This document shows, piece by piece, positions 6,775 through 14,077 of a DNA stretch of 33,557 nt; position 1 is the stretch's first letter; the number at the start of each line of letters is the position of its first letter. The notes under the pieces are model-generated. The model saw nothing but the letters and a program-made list of their open reading frames with translations. It had not been told where the DNA came from and made no database searches. The DNA is taken from assembly GCF_015352985.1 (NCBI RefSeq), contig NZ_JACYXF010000066.1, forward strand, positions 1 to 33,557, in the 5' to 3' direction. The position numbers and the translations under genes were made by a program. The DNA is from Noviherbaspirillum malthae. GTDB lineage: Bacteria > Pseudomonadota > Gammaproteobacteria > Burkholderiales > Burkholderiaceae_D.

Positions 6775-8483
6775 GGCACACCCTCCTCAAGCTTGTATTC
6801 AACCGCAGCATGCGTAGCGCGCGCCAGCGCCTGCCGCACGAGATCGACATTCAGCCCTCTCCATCGCCCGCAGACATGCTGATCCGGCCGTATCAGATAA
6901 AACGTGCCCGCCTTGCCGTCATAGCGCTGCGTCAGCAGTCCATGCTCGTCTCTCAGCACCGCAATGCCCTCAACCGCCGGCACACGAGATCCGGACGGAA
7001 CCACCACCAGCGGCTTCACCGGTATATCGCCTTGAGCCAGCATCCGCACCGACTCGAGAACGCTGTCATCAAGACCGCCCTGCCCTGCGAAATACAGCCC
7101 CGCAAACTGGCCGCCGATGCAAGCCGTCAGCCATTGCGCATCGTCTCCCCCGGTAGCCGGTACAACCGGCGCATCCGCCAGCGGCGCCCCCGGCACCATC
7201 ATGCTTTCGAATGCCTCCGTATCCGCGGTATTAAGCCGGCTGTCCGCCAACACCGACGGCAAGGAAAGCCTTCCGCTGTTGACGATGCGGCGCGCGAACT
7301 CATGATTCTTCGACAGCCTCAGCACCGCATCCCTGAAGGTCTTGCTGACCTCGCTCTTGGGCGTGATGAAATCGGTAGAGCGCGTCGAATTCATGATGTT
7401 TTCATCGGCCGCAGCCTGCCGTTCCTCGGCATAGGTATCGAGCAGGTCCGGCGAAGACTTGCCTTTCAGGACGAGAGCAAGCTTCCACGCGAGATTGTCC
7501 GCATCCTGTACGCCGCTGTTGGCGCCGCGCGCGCCGAATGGCGAAACACCATGCGCCGCATCACCGGCGAACAGAATGCGGCCATGGCGGAAGCGCTCCA
7601 TGCGCAAACAGGAAAAGGTGTACACGCTGACCCATTCGAGTTCGAAGTCGGCATCTTGTCCAAGCAGCGCGCGGATGCGGGGAATGACTTTCTCCGGCTT
7701 CTTTTCCTCGACGGGATCGGCATCCCATCCGAGCTGAAAATCGATACGCCAGATATTGTCCGGCTGACGGTGCAGCAGCACCGACTGGTTGCGGTGGAAA
7801 GGCGGATCGAACCAGAACCAGCGCTCGGCGGGGAAATCCGCCTTCATCTTCACGTCGGCAATCAGGAATCGGTCGCGGAAGCTGCGCCCCTTGCTCTCCA
7901 GTCCGCACAAGCCGCGTATCGGGCTGCGCGACCCGTCGCAGGCCACCAGATAATCGCAAGCTACGGTGTACTGCCCCTCGGGCGTCTCCACCAGCAGCAC
8001 GACGCCGTCAGCTTCCTGCGACAAGCCGATGACCTTGTTCTTCCAGCGCAGGTCGATATTGGGCAATTCCAGCGCCCGATCGCAAAGATAGCCCTCGACA
8101 TAGTACTGCTGCAGGTTGATGAAGGCGGGACGACGATGTCCTGATTCCGGCAGCAGGTCGAAGGAATAGACCTGCTCGTCGCGGAAGAAGACCCGGCCCA
8201 CATTCCACGATACCCCCTTGTCCACCATGCGCTGCCCACAGCCGAAGCGGTCGAATATCTCGAGGGTGCGCTTGGCAAAGCAGATGGCGCGCGAACCGGT
8301 CGACAGGGTACAGTCGTCGTCAAGCAGGACGACCGGCACGCCTTGCTGCGCCAGATCGATGGCTGCCGACAGTCCGACCGGCCCGGCTCCCACGACGATG
8401 ACGGGATGGCGCACAGGTGCGGCTGCGTCCTGGTCCGGTGAACGACGGTATGCGTATGTCGCCTGCTGGTAGTTGGTGTCCAT
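6756..8483 (-). CDS. FAD-dependent aromatic hydroxylase (phenol/3-HPP hydroxylase family)
   Basis: This 575-residue flavoprotein monooxygenase has the three class A fingerprints: the dinucleotide fold VVGAGPVGLSAAIDLAQQG (30-48), the DG motif YLVACDGSRSPIR (178-190) and the GD motif RILFAGDAAHGVSPFGARG (302-320) that binds the FAD ribose. A C-terminal thioredoxin-like region follows, as in PheA/MhpA-type enzymes (PF01494). It should hydroxylate a phenolic substrate with NAD(P)H and O2. The start at 8483 (MDTNYQQATY) is chosen because the upstream extension has no similarity to the family. It lies in a minus-strand cluster downstream of an MBL-fold gene and overlaps the DUF2783 gene. The exact substrate cannot be named. 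Confidence 0.92.
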   Translation of the reverse strand: MDTNYQQATYAYRRSPDQDAAAPVRHPVIVVGAGPVGLSAAIDLAQQGVPVVLLDDDCTLSTGSRAICFAKRTLEIFDRFGCGQRMVDKGVSWNVGRVFFRDEQVYSFDLLPESGHRRPAFINLQQYYVEGYLCDRALELPNIDLRWKNKVIGLSQEADGVVLLVETPEGQYTVACDYLVACDGSRSPIRGLCGLESKGRSFRDRFLIADVKMKADFPAERWFWFDPPFHRNQSVLLHRQPDNIWRIDFQLGWDADPVEEKKPEKVIPRIRALLGQDADFELEWVSVYTFSCLRMERFRHGRILFAGDAAHGVSPFGARGANSGVQDADNLAWKLALVLKGKSSPDLLDTYAEERQAAADENIMNSTRSTDFITPKSEVSKTFRDAVLRLSKNHEFARRIVNSGRLSLPSVLADSRLNTADTEAFESMMVPGAPLADAPVVPATGGDDAQWLTACIGGQFAGLYFAGQGGLDDSVLESVRMLAQGDIPVKPLVVVPSGSRVPAVEGIAVLRDEHGLLTQRYDGKAGTFYLIRPDQHVCGRWRGLNVDLVRQALARATHAAVEYKLEEGVPCPAMH

Positions 8484-8547
8484 GGCTGTTCCAAAGGTAT
8501 GGTTATGCAGTGGCGGGTCTTTGCGAGCGATGCATACAGTGCTCACT

Positions 8548-8588
8548 GCTCCCTCCACCTCGCCGGCCGCCCTTGAAGGGGAAGGAGC
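8548..8588. repeat. Imperfect palindrome between MBL-fold and hydroxylase genes
   Basis: GCTCC at 8548-8552 pairs with GGAGC at 8584-8588, and CCCTTGAAGGG (8570-8580) is an inner palindrome, with GCCGGC between. It lies in the 170-base spacer of the two minus-strand genes. It resembles a degenerate intergenic repeat; no U-tract follows. Confidence 0.35.
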
Positions 8589-8653
8589 GTTCTTTATGTG
8601 TGCGGGCTGCTCCGAATCTGCAGCCGCAATATGAAGACCCTCACCAAACCCGC

Positions 8654-9616
8654 TCAATCCTGCAGCGCGTGCCACATCTCCTTGTCCCTTTCCGCAGTCC
8701 AGATCCGCGGATGCTTGATCCCGCTGGCCTCATCCACCGCCCGCGTCACGTCGAACGGCAGGCAGTGCTCATAGATGAACACGTGCCCGAACTTCGGATC
8801 CATCCTGCTGCGCGCATGCGCCATCGCCGCCTTCAGGTCCTTGCCCTCGGCCACCGCTTCCTTCGCGCAGGCCAGCAGCGTGGTCACAAAGTCCTTCGTA
8901 TAGTCGATGCCCTTGTTGACCTCTTCCGGATTCATCAGCGCCGGTCCGCGCCCCGGCACCAGCTTCTCGGCACCCATCGCACGCAAGGCTTCCAGCGTCT
9001 GCGGCCATTCCTCCAGTTGCGCGTCGCCGGTGTATGCGGCTGCCTCGTACTCGACCAGGTCGCCCGAGAAGCAGATCTTCTGCGACGGAATCCAGGCAAT
9101 GGTGTCGCCCTTGGTGTGCCCCATGCCGATGTGCATGAGCCTGACTTCCAGCTTACCCATGAAGATCGTCATTTCCTTCTCGAACACCATGGTCGGCCAG
9201 GACAGGCCGGGCACCGACTCCACGCCCGCGAACAGGCGCGGGAAGCGCTCGATCTCGGACTTCATGTCGTGCTCGCCGCGCTCGACGATCAGTTCATGGG
9301 TGCCGCGCGAGGCGATGATCTGCTCGGCGCCTTCCTTGAAGTAAGCCGAGGCGCCGAGCACGCGCACTGCATGGTAGTGCGACAGCACCACGTACTTGAT
9401 GGGCAGGTCGGTGACTTCGCGAATGTGCTTGATGAGCGACTGCGCCATGATGGGCGTGGCGGTGGTGTCAATGACCATGACGCTGTCGTCGCCGATGATG
9501 ACGCCGGAGTTGGGATCGCCCTCGGCGGTGTAGGCATAGGCGTTGTCGGACAGCTTGACGAAGCTGGTCTTCTTTTCCGTCAGGTCGGCCTGCGAGGCAA
9601 ATTTCTTTTCCGTCAT
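8654..9616 (-). CDS. Metallo-beta-lactamase-fold hydrolase with altered metal motif
   Basis: The 320-residue protein has the MBL layout: VMVIDTTATP (46-55), a motif-2 loop LSHYHAVRVLGAS (78-90), GHTKGD (166-171) and SGDLVEYEAAAYTGD (184-198). The usual HxHxDH is HYHAVR here, so the first two His are kept but the Asp and last His of the second zinc site are replaced. AAGGAG stands six bases before the ATG at 9614-9616. It is the first gene of the minus-strand group with the FAD hydroxylase and DUF2783 protein, 170 bases apart, so a role in aromatic ring-cleavage-product hydrolysis is inferred. Related MBL proteins with this HYHAVR form occur in other aromatic clusters, to my recollection. Confidence 0.88.
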   Translation of the reverse strand: MTEKKFASQADLTEKKTSFVKLSDNAYAYTAEGDPNSGVIIGDDSVMVIDTTATPIMAQSLIKHIREVTDLPIKYVVLSHYHAVRVLGASAYFKEGAEQIIASRGTHELIVERGEHDMKSEIERFPRLFAGVESVPGLSWPTMVFEKEMTIFMGKLEVRLMHIGMGHTKGDTIAWIPSQKICFSGDLVEYEAAAYTGDAQLEEWPQTLEALRAMGAEKLVPGRGPALMNPEEVNKGIDYTKDFVTTLLACAKEAVAEGKDLKAAMAHARSRMDPKFGHVFIYEHCLPFDVTRAVDEASGIKHPRIWTAERDKEMWHALQD

Positions 9617-9940
9617 GGTGTTCTCCTTGGAATGAACAGAGGCGGCAATGCTTTAGCCCGGCCTCGTTCCTACAATGTATTAACTCTCAGTCCGAACAGG
9701 CAATCATTGGCGTATATTCACCTGCTGCCCACCCGGTAATTCGTTATTATCAAACGCACTCAATGAAACTGAATTTTGTTTAAGTTGAAAACATATGTCA
9801 ATAGCAAACGGGAAAGAGGGAAGACATTCCTTCGGGAGTGCCTGGGTCCGACACGAAGCCTTTTCGGGTGCCCGCACTGCGAAAGTCGGCGGATTCGTGT
9901 TTAATGCAGTCATTCCCACCCGCAACCGAACAGGCTGACC
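9617..9940. other. Divergent intergenic region, MBL gene / LysE gene
   Basis: This 324-base region should hold the promoters for the minus-strand catabolic group and the plus-strand exporter. A moderately A+T-rich stretch lies at 9730-9800. I see no hairpin, operator or gene strong enough to name. Confidence 0.5.
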
Positions 9941-10600
9941 ATGGAATTTCATCTTTTCGGGCCTGATGCCCTGCTTGCCTATGCCGCCTATTTCATAGGC
10001 ACGGTCAGCCCGGGGCCGAGCAATCTGTCGATCATGTCGGTGGCCATGCATTCCGGGCGCAGGTCGGCGTTCATCTTTGCCGCGGGCGTGGTGTCCGGCT
10101 CGATGTTCTGGGCGCTGCTGGCCGCGCTCGGACTGTCGGCGTTGCTGGTCACGTATTCGAACCTGCTGGTCTTCATCAAGCTGTTCGGCGGCGCCTATCT
10201 GCTCTGGCTGGCGGCGAAGTCGGCGCGCGCAGCATGCCGCCCTGCGCCGCTTCAACACTCTTCGGGGATTGCGCTCCGCGCGGATATGGACGCGGAAGCG
10301 GGCAGCGGACGGCGCCTGTACCTGAGAGGCCTCGGCCTGCATCTCACCAATCCCAAGGCCATCCTGACCTGGCTTTCCATCGTCTCGCTGGCATTGCCTG
10401 CCGGAGCGGACACGTCGCATGCGCTGGCCATTGTGGGCGGCTGCGTCTGCATCGGTATCACGGTCTTCGGCGGCTATGCGATGCTTTTTTCGACAGCCGC
10501 CGCCCGCCGCATCTACGTCCGGGTGCGCCGCTGGTTCGAAGGCGTGCTTGCGGTGGTATTCGCCTTTGCGGGCATCAAGCTGCTGCTGTCGCGCAGCTGA
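9941..10600 (+). CDS. LysE/RhtB family amino-acid exporter
   Basis: The 219-residue integral membrane protein has the family's N-terminal signature, AAYFIGTVSPGPSNLSIMSV, with the conserved SPGPN-like turn, and roughly six hydrophobic segments. The second half contains GLGLHLTNPKAILTWLSIVS, the other LysE hallmark. Family members export lysine, homoserine, threonine or related metabolites from the cytoplasm. The ATG at 9941 is the only start that keeps the first helix; the upstream AGG is a weak ribosome-binding site. It stands alone between two minus-strand genes, so the substrate cannot be guessed from context. Confidence 0.92.
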   Translation: MEFHLFGPDALLAYAAYFIGTVSPGPSNLSIMSVAMHSGRRSAFIFAAGVVSGSMFWALLAALGLSALLVTYSNLLVFIKLFGGAYLLWLAAKSARAACRPAPLQHSSGIALRADMDAEAGSGRRLYLRGLGLHLTNPKAILTWLSIVSLALPAGADTSHALAIVGGCVCIGITVFGGYAMLFSTAAARRIYVRVRRWFEGVLAVVFAFAGIKLLLSRS

Positions 10601-10637
10601 TCGTTCTTTCGGCTGCGCGGCTTGCACGCGGGCTGGC

Positions 10638-11621
10638 TCAGTCCATCGTCATGTTCGCGCCGCGCGCCACCTTGCCGAGTCTTTCATATTCCGACTGGCT
10701 CAAGGCGCCGAGCTCCTTGTCCGATGATCCTCTCGGCGCAAAGCCCGCCTGGGTCAGCTTCTCCTTCACCTGCGGCATCGCGAGCGCCTCGACATAGGCG
10801 CGGCTGATCTTCTGCACGACGGCAGCAGGCATGCCGGCCGGCCCGTACACGCCGAACCAGGGTTCGACCGAATAACCCGCAAGCCCCGCTTCGGCCATGG
10901 TGGGTACGTCGGGCAAGGAAGGCGACCGGGTCTTTCCGGCAACCGCAAGCGCGCGCAGCTTGCCGGCCTGGATATGCGGAAGCGAGGCCGGCAGGTTTTC
11001 GAACATCATGGGCAGATGGCCGCCCAGCATGTCGTTGATCGCCGGTGCGCTGCCCTTGTAGGCCACGTGCGTGATGTTCGTTCCGGTCATCTGCGCAAAC
11101 AGTACGCCGGCCAGGTGCATCGACGTGCCCACACCGGCGGTGCCGTAGTTGTAGCCTGGCTGCTTCTTCAGATAATCGACCAGCTCGCCCACGTTTCTTG
11201 CCGGATGTGAAGGCGTGACCTGCAGCACGATGGTCGACGTACCGAGCAGGCTGATGGGCGTGAAGTCCTTGCGCGGATCGAAGGACATGGACTTGTAAAC
11301 ATGCGGATTGAGCGCATTGGTGGAGATGGCGCCCATGCCGATGGTGTAGCCGTCCGGCGCCGCCTTGGCGACTGCATCCATGCCGATGTTGCCGCCGGCG
11401 CCAGGCTTGTTTTCAATGATGACCGGCTTGCCGAGTTTCTCCGCCACCTTCTCGCCGACCACGCGGGCAACGAGATCGGTGGTGCCTCCGGCGGCATAGG
11501 GGACGACGAAGCGGATCGGCTTTTCGGGAAATTCCGCATGAGCCGCTGCGGCCAGCGTCGCCAGGGCGAAAGGAACGATGAACTGAAGCAGGCGTGCGGG
11601 CTTGCGCTGAGGCGTAGTCAT
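10638..11621 (-). CDS. Bug/TctC-family tripartite tricarboxylate receptor
   Basis: The 327-residue periplasmic solute-binding protein has a signal peptide cleaved after AHA (about residue 29), then the mature start EFPEKPIRFVVPYAAGGTTD, which is the Bug-family ligand-binding loop. Later motifs are NKPGAGGNIGMDAVAKAAPDGYT, GVGTSMHLAG and LPDVPTMAEAG, all typical. GGAG stands before the ATG at 11621. No TctA/TctB membrane genes lie nearby, which is normal for the hugely expanded Bug family of Burkholderiales. The ligand is unknown. The gene is convergent with the LysE gene, with 37 bases between stop codons. Confidence 0.95.
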   Translation of the reverse strand: MTTPQRKPARLLQFIVPFALATLAAAAHAEFPEKPIRFVVPYAAGGTTDLVARVVGEKVAEKLGKPVIIENKPGAGGNIGMDAVAKAAPDGYTIGMGAISTNALNPHVYKSMSFDPRKDFTPISLLGTSTIVLQVTPSHPARNVGELVDYLKKQPGYNYGTAGVGTSMHLAGVLFAQMTGTNITHVAYKGSAPAINDMLGGHLPMMFENLPASLPHIQAGKLRALAVAGKTRSPSLPDVPTMAEAGLAGYSVEPWFGVYGPAGMPAAVVQKISRAYVEALAMPQVKEKLTQAGFAPRGSSDKELGALSQSEYERLGKVARGANMTMD

Positions 11622-11773
11622 GAGTCGGTCTCCATGGTTGTTTTTGAGGTGTGCTTCCGGGCGGCACTTGCCCGATTGTAGACGCAATCATGGATTTCAG
11701 CTGGAAAGACCCTCCGCCGATGGAGGTCTCGTGTTCATTCCTGAACCCTGCCTTGCCCTCCCCCTTATGCATC

Positions 11774-12109
11774 CTACGCAACGCGCTGGTTGAACGCGCC
11801 GATGTCATCGCGGTATGCCGTCAGGATGGGGGCGAACAGCGGGTCCTGGCGATGCTTGGGCATGACCTCGCTGAACAGTTTCATCCCGAGCGGCAATGCA
11901 GCCGATGTGTCGGCATCGAACATGTCGGCCTGCTGCACGCGTTGGATGATATCGAACAGCTCGTCATGATTGTCGGCATGAAAAGTCAGCGGAGCATGCA
12001 GTTCGGGACCGGCATGCTTGCCGCCCAGATATCCAAGCGTGATGCAATATTGATGGGCGTTTATGGGTTCACCAGTATCTGGCCGGAAGTGGAAAGATGC
12101 AGAGCCCAC
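11774..12109 (-). CDS. DUF3861 family protein
   Basis: The 111-residue cytoplasmic protein has the features I recall for DUF3861: an HQYCITLGYLGG strand, the central FHADNHDELFDIIQRVQ, then LPLGMKLFSEVMPKHRQDP and LFAPI. The function is unknown. The first in-frame start is the GTG at 12107-12109, giving about 18 non-conserved residues ahead of the family match. No ATG exists in a suitable place, so the true start is uncertain. The gene stands alone: the Bug gene ends the other side and a small-RNA locus lies upstream on the opposite strand. Confidence 0.75.
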   Translation of the reverse strand: MGSASFHFRPDTGEPINAHQYCITLGYLGGKHAGPELHAPLTFHADNHDELFDIIQRVQQADMFDADTSAALPLGMKLFSEVMPKHRQDPLFAPILTAYRDDIGAFNQRVA

Positions 12110-12342
12110 CCTGGCATGGAACGGCGATTTACCTCCTGGTGCCGGCCTGAATGCCTTTGGTTCGCCCGCCCGTCGGCAAGCCTGCTGTCATGCCGTTTCC
12201 GTCCGGCGTGTCGAGTTCGTAACACGGCGTTTTTACCGGCACGATGTAAAGATGAACAGCCAAGCTACAAATGAATGTGCCTGTGCGAAATGAAATTGAT
12301 CTTCTATAGTCCTCAAACCGCTTGCAGGCAAAGAGCACCTCG

Positions 12343-12360
12343 CTGGCCCGTTCTTTGCTA
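12343..12360 (+). promoter_or_regulatory. Sigma-54 (RpoN) -24/-12 promoter
   Basis: The sequence CTGGCCCGTTCTTTGCTA matches the consensus YTGGCACGRNNNTTGCW at all but two positions. The invariant GG (12345-12346) and GC (12357-12358) are separated by exactly ten bases, as required. Transcription would begin near 12370. An enhancer-binding protein site could not be identified by eye. Confidence 0.7.
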
Positions 12361-12369
12361 TTACCCTTT

Positions 12370-12432
12370 CTGTCTCCTCCCCTATCCTGATAGGGATTTA
12401 TTCCGCAGCCTCACGGGGCTGCGGTTTTTTTT
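12370..12432 (+). ncRNA. Candidate sigma-54-dependent small RNA with anti-Shine-Dalgarno tract
   Basis: From the predicted start at about 12370 the transcript is only ~60 nucleotides long. It opens with CUGUCUCCUCCCC (an exact complement to Shine-Dalgarno GGGGAGGAGA), then a small hairpin CCCTAT-CCTG-ATAGGG (12380-12395), then a terminator stem CCGCAGCC-TCACGG-GGCTGCGG (12403-12424) with eight T residues. I recall an Rfam family of toxic betaproteobacterial small RNAs with a sigma-54 promoter and an anti-Shine-Dalgarno motif; this may be a member, but that rests on memory, not a search. No protein can be encoded. Confidence 0.6.
12403..12432 (+). terminator. Strong rho-independent terminator
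   Basis: Eight-base-pair perfect stem CCGCAGCC / GGCTGCGG (12403-12410 with 12417-12424), six-base loop, and an uninterrupted run of eight T residues (12425-12432). It ends a plus-strand transcript although no plus-strand protein gene lies upstream within 1.7 kb. Confidence 0.93.
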
Positions 12433-12524
12433 AATCCAACGGCTTCCGAAGTGCATCAATCCGGCAGGCAAGCGCCACGGTAAAATGCATCCCCAATGCA
12501 TAACGCCATAACGCTGAATCAACC

Positions 12525-13019
12525 ATGAAACGGATTGGAACAGGATATCCGCCGCGCATCACCCCCTTGACCCATGAGCAGGCCTATCTGGACTCGCGGA
12601 CCGAGGATGAGCAGATGACGCCCACCGAGAACGGCGGCTGGGATGTGGAACGGCGCCGCTTTGAGCCCGTGGGAAACTACCAGCAGCTCAACAAATACGA
12701 TTACGACGACAGGCGCTTTCTGCTGATTCCGCTGTGGCGGCTGTTTCTTGATGCCTTCACCGCAGCCGTCGAAAGCGGCTATATCGATCACACCAACTGG
12801 AAGCTGGCATTCCGCTTCAAGGAAGACTGGCTCGCCCTGGCTACCGATTTGAAGAACGCCGGCACCGAATGGATGCATGAGCGCCATCAGCGCGCTCTCA
12901 CCGTGGCCATGCTGGGCGAACCCGAGCATCCCGGCTTCGGCACCTATCGCGAATGCGGTGCATTCCTGGCCGCCCAGATCGAATCCCAATCGGATCTGCC
13001 GAGGCTGCGTCTCGTATAG
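12525..13019 (+). CDS. Conserved hypothetical protein
   Basis: I do not recognise this 164-residue protein. It starts MKRIGTGYPPRITPLTHEQA and has no signal peptide or membrane segment. It is rich in aromatic and charged residues in the middle (NKYDYDDRRFLLIPLWRLFL, NWKLAFRFKEDWLAL), and looks like a globular soluble cytoplasmic protein. The ATG at 12525 lacks a good ribosome-binding site. Codon use and G+C match the neighbours. Upstream lies a terminator that separates it from the small RNA; the A+T-poor spacer 12433-12524 must hold its promoter. Confidence 0.72.
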   Translation: MKRIGTGYPPRITPLTHEQAYLDSRTEDEQMTPTENGGWDVERRRFEPVGNYQQLNKYDYDDRRFLLIPLWRLFLDAFTAAVESGYIDHTNWKLAFRFKEDWLALATDLKNAGTEWMHERHQRALTVAMLGEPEHPGFGTYRECGAFLAAQIESQSDLPRLRLV

Positions 13020-13083
13020 CGGCGGCTGCAGTGCGAGCAGGCACATTGGCATGGAGCTGAACAGTTCTGTTCCTTAACAGAAA

Positions 13084-13098
13084 TTTACCAGTCTTTAC
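13084..13098. promoter_or_regulatory. CpxR box upstream of the EF-hand gene
   Basis: TTTAC-CAGTC-TTTAC is the reverse-strand form of GTAAA-N5-GTAAA, the CpxR operator. It lies about 54 bases upstream of a likely start site set by a TATAGT -10 hexamer at 13133-13138, which has no good -35 element. That pattern fits an activator-dependent promoter for the gene at 13182. Confidence 0.65.
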
Positions 13099-13181
13099 GC
13101 GGAGCATGAAAAGCGGGAGCAATGCTTGCCGTTATAGTAGGCAGCAGCATTGTTCACCCTTCCACGCTTAAAGGAAACGCC

Positions 13182-14039
13182 ATGGTCTCCAGCATCGGCA
13201 GCCAGTCCGCCTCGTCATGGGCAAGCAGCCTCTTCAGCAAGATCGATACAAGCAATCAGGGTTACATCGAGAAGTCCGACCTGCAGGCGGCTTTCGCAAA
13301 GATCGACAAGACCGGCAATGCCGGCGCCGAAAGTCCCGATGTCGATGCGGTCTTCAAGCAGCTCGACGGCGACAGTGACGGCAAGGTGACGAAAGATGAA
13401 ATGTCCTCCGCCCTGGAAAAGCTTGCCGGCGAACTGAACGCCCAGTTCGACCAGTCGCGCGTGCGCGGCGGGATGAAGAGCGGCGGCGGAATGCCGCCCC
13501 CTCCGCCCGGCGGCGCCGGACCGGCGCAGGGCAGCGGCGGCTCCAGCGAAACCGCCGGCACGGACGCATCATACATTGCGGCAGCCGACACCAACGGCGA
13601 CGGCACGGTCAGCGCGGAAGAACTGGCGGCTTATCAGGCTTCGGGCGAGACGTCGTCGGAGACTTCCGCGGCATCGGGAAGCGGACAGGAATCGACGACT
13701 CCCGCATTCGGCAGCATGCCGCCGCCGCGGATGCACGGCGCGCAGGATGCGGGCTTGACGAAGGACGAGCTGCTCAGCCAGCTCGATGAACTGGGCGCCT
13801 CCGACAGCAGGCGCTCCAGTCTTCTCTCCAGCCTGGTGGAAAACTTCGATGCAGCCGACACCGACGGTGACGGCAGGATCAATCGCATGGAAGCACGCAG
13901 CCATGACAAGAGTTCGCGAAGCGGAGAAGTGTCTGCCCAAGAGAGCGGCATGATGAAGATGATGCAGTTGCTGCGTGCCTACAGCGTTGATAGTGAATCG
14001 ACGCAGGCCGGCGCGTCCACGCTGTCGGTAACGGCCTGA
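13182..14039 (+). CDS. EF-hand calcium-binding protein
   Basis: The 285-residue protein contains at least three good EF-hand loops: DGDSDGKVTKDE (about residues 62-73), DTNGDGTVSAEE (about 137-148) and DTDGDGRINRME (about 228-239), plus a degenerate one near residue 20 (DTSNQGYIEKSD). A proline/glycine linker with PPPPPGG lies between the first and second pairs. There is no signal peptide; the N-terminus MVSSIGSQSASSWASSLFSK is Ser-rich, which would fit type III or other signal-less secretion. AAGGA precedes the ATG at 13182. A CpxR box lies upstream. It resembles the XopAW-type EF-hand proteins of plant-associated bacteria, an assignment from memory. Confidence 0.88.
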   Translation: MVSSIGSQSASSWASSLFSKIDTSNQGYIEKSDLQAAFAKIDKTGNAGAESPDVDAVFKQLDGDSDGKVTKDEMSSALEKLAGELNAQFDQSRVRGGMKSGGGMPPPPPGGAGPAQGSGGSSETAGTDASYIAAADTNGDGTVSAEELAAYQASGETSSETSAASGSGQESTTPAFGSMPPPRMHGAQDAGLTKDELLSQLDELGASDSRRSSLLSSLVENFDAADTDGDGRINRMEARSHDKSSRSGEVSAQESGMMKMMQLLRAYSVDSESTQAGASTLSVTA

Positions 14040-14046
14040 TACTTCT

Positions 14047-14077
14047 TGAGCGGAACTGCGCCGCTTCCGACCGCTCA
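14047..14077. other. Weak convergent hairpin
   Basis: TGAGCGG (14047-14053) pairs with CCGCTCA (14071-14077), overlapping the stop codon of the kinase gene. The loop is long (17 bases) and no T-run follows, so a terminator role is only possible. Confidence 0.25.

Larger units (their letters stand above)
12110..12524. other. 415-base intergenic region with a sigma-54 promoter and small RNA
   Basis: No protein-coding gene is supported between the DUF3861 gene and the 12525 gene. The plus strand carries a sigma-54 promoter (12343-12360) and a short terminated transcript (12370-12432). The rest, 12110-12340, has no clear element. The reading frames here have no ribosome-binding sites. Confidence 0.6.

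Noticed and set aside
8417..9739. 440-codon plus-strand frame antisense to the hydroxylase start and MBL gene
   Set aside because: Shadow frame; the minus-strand genes have domains and ribosome-binding sites.
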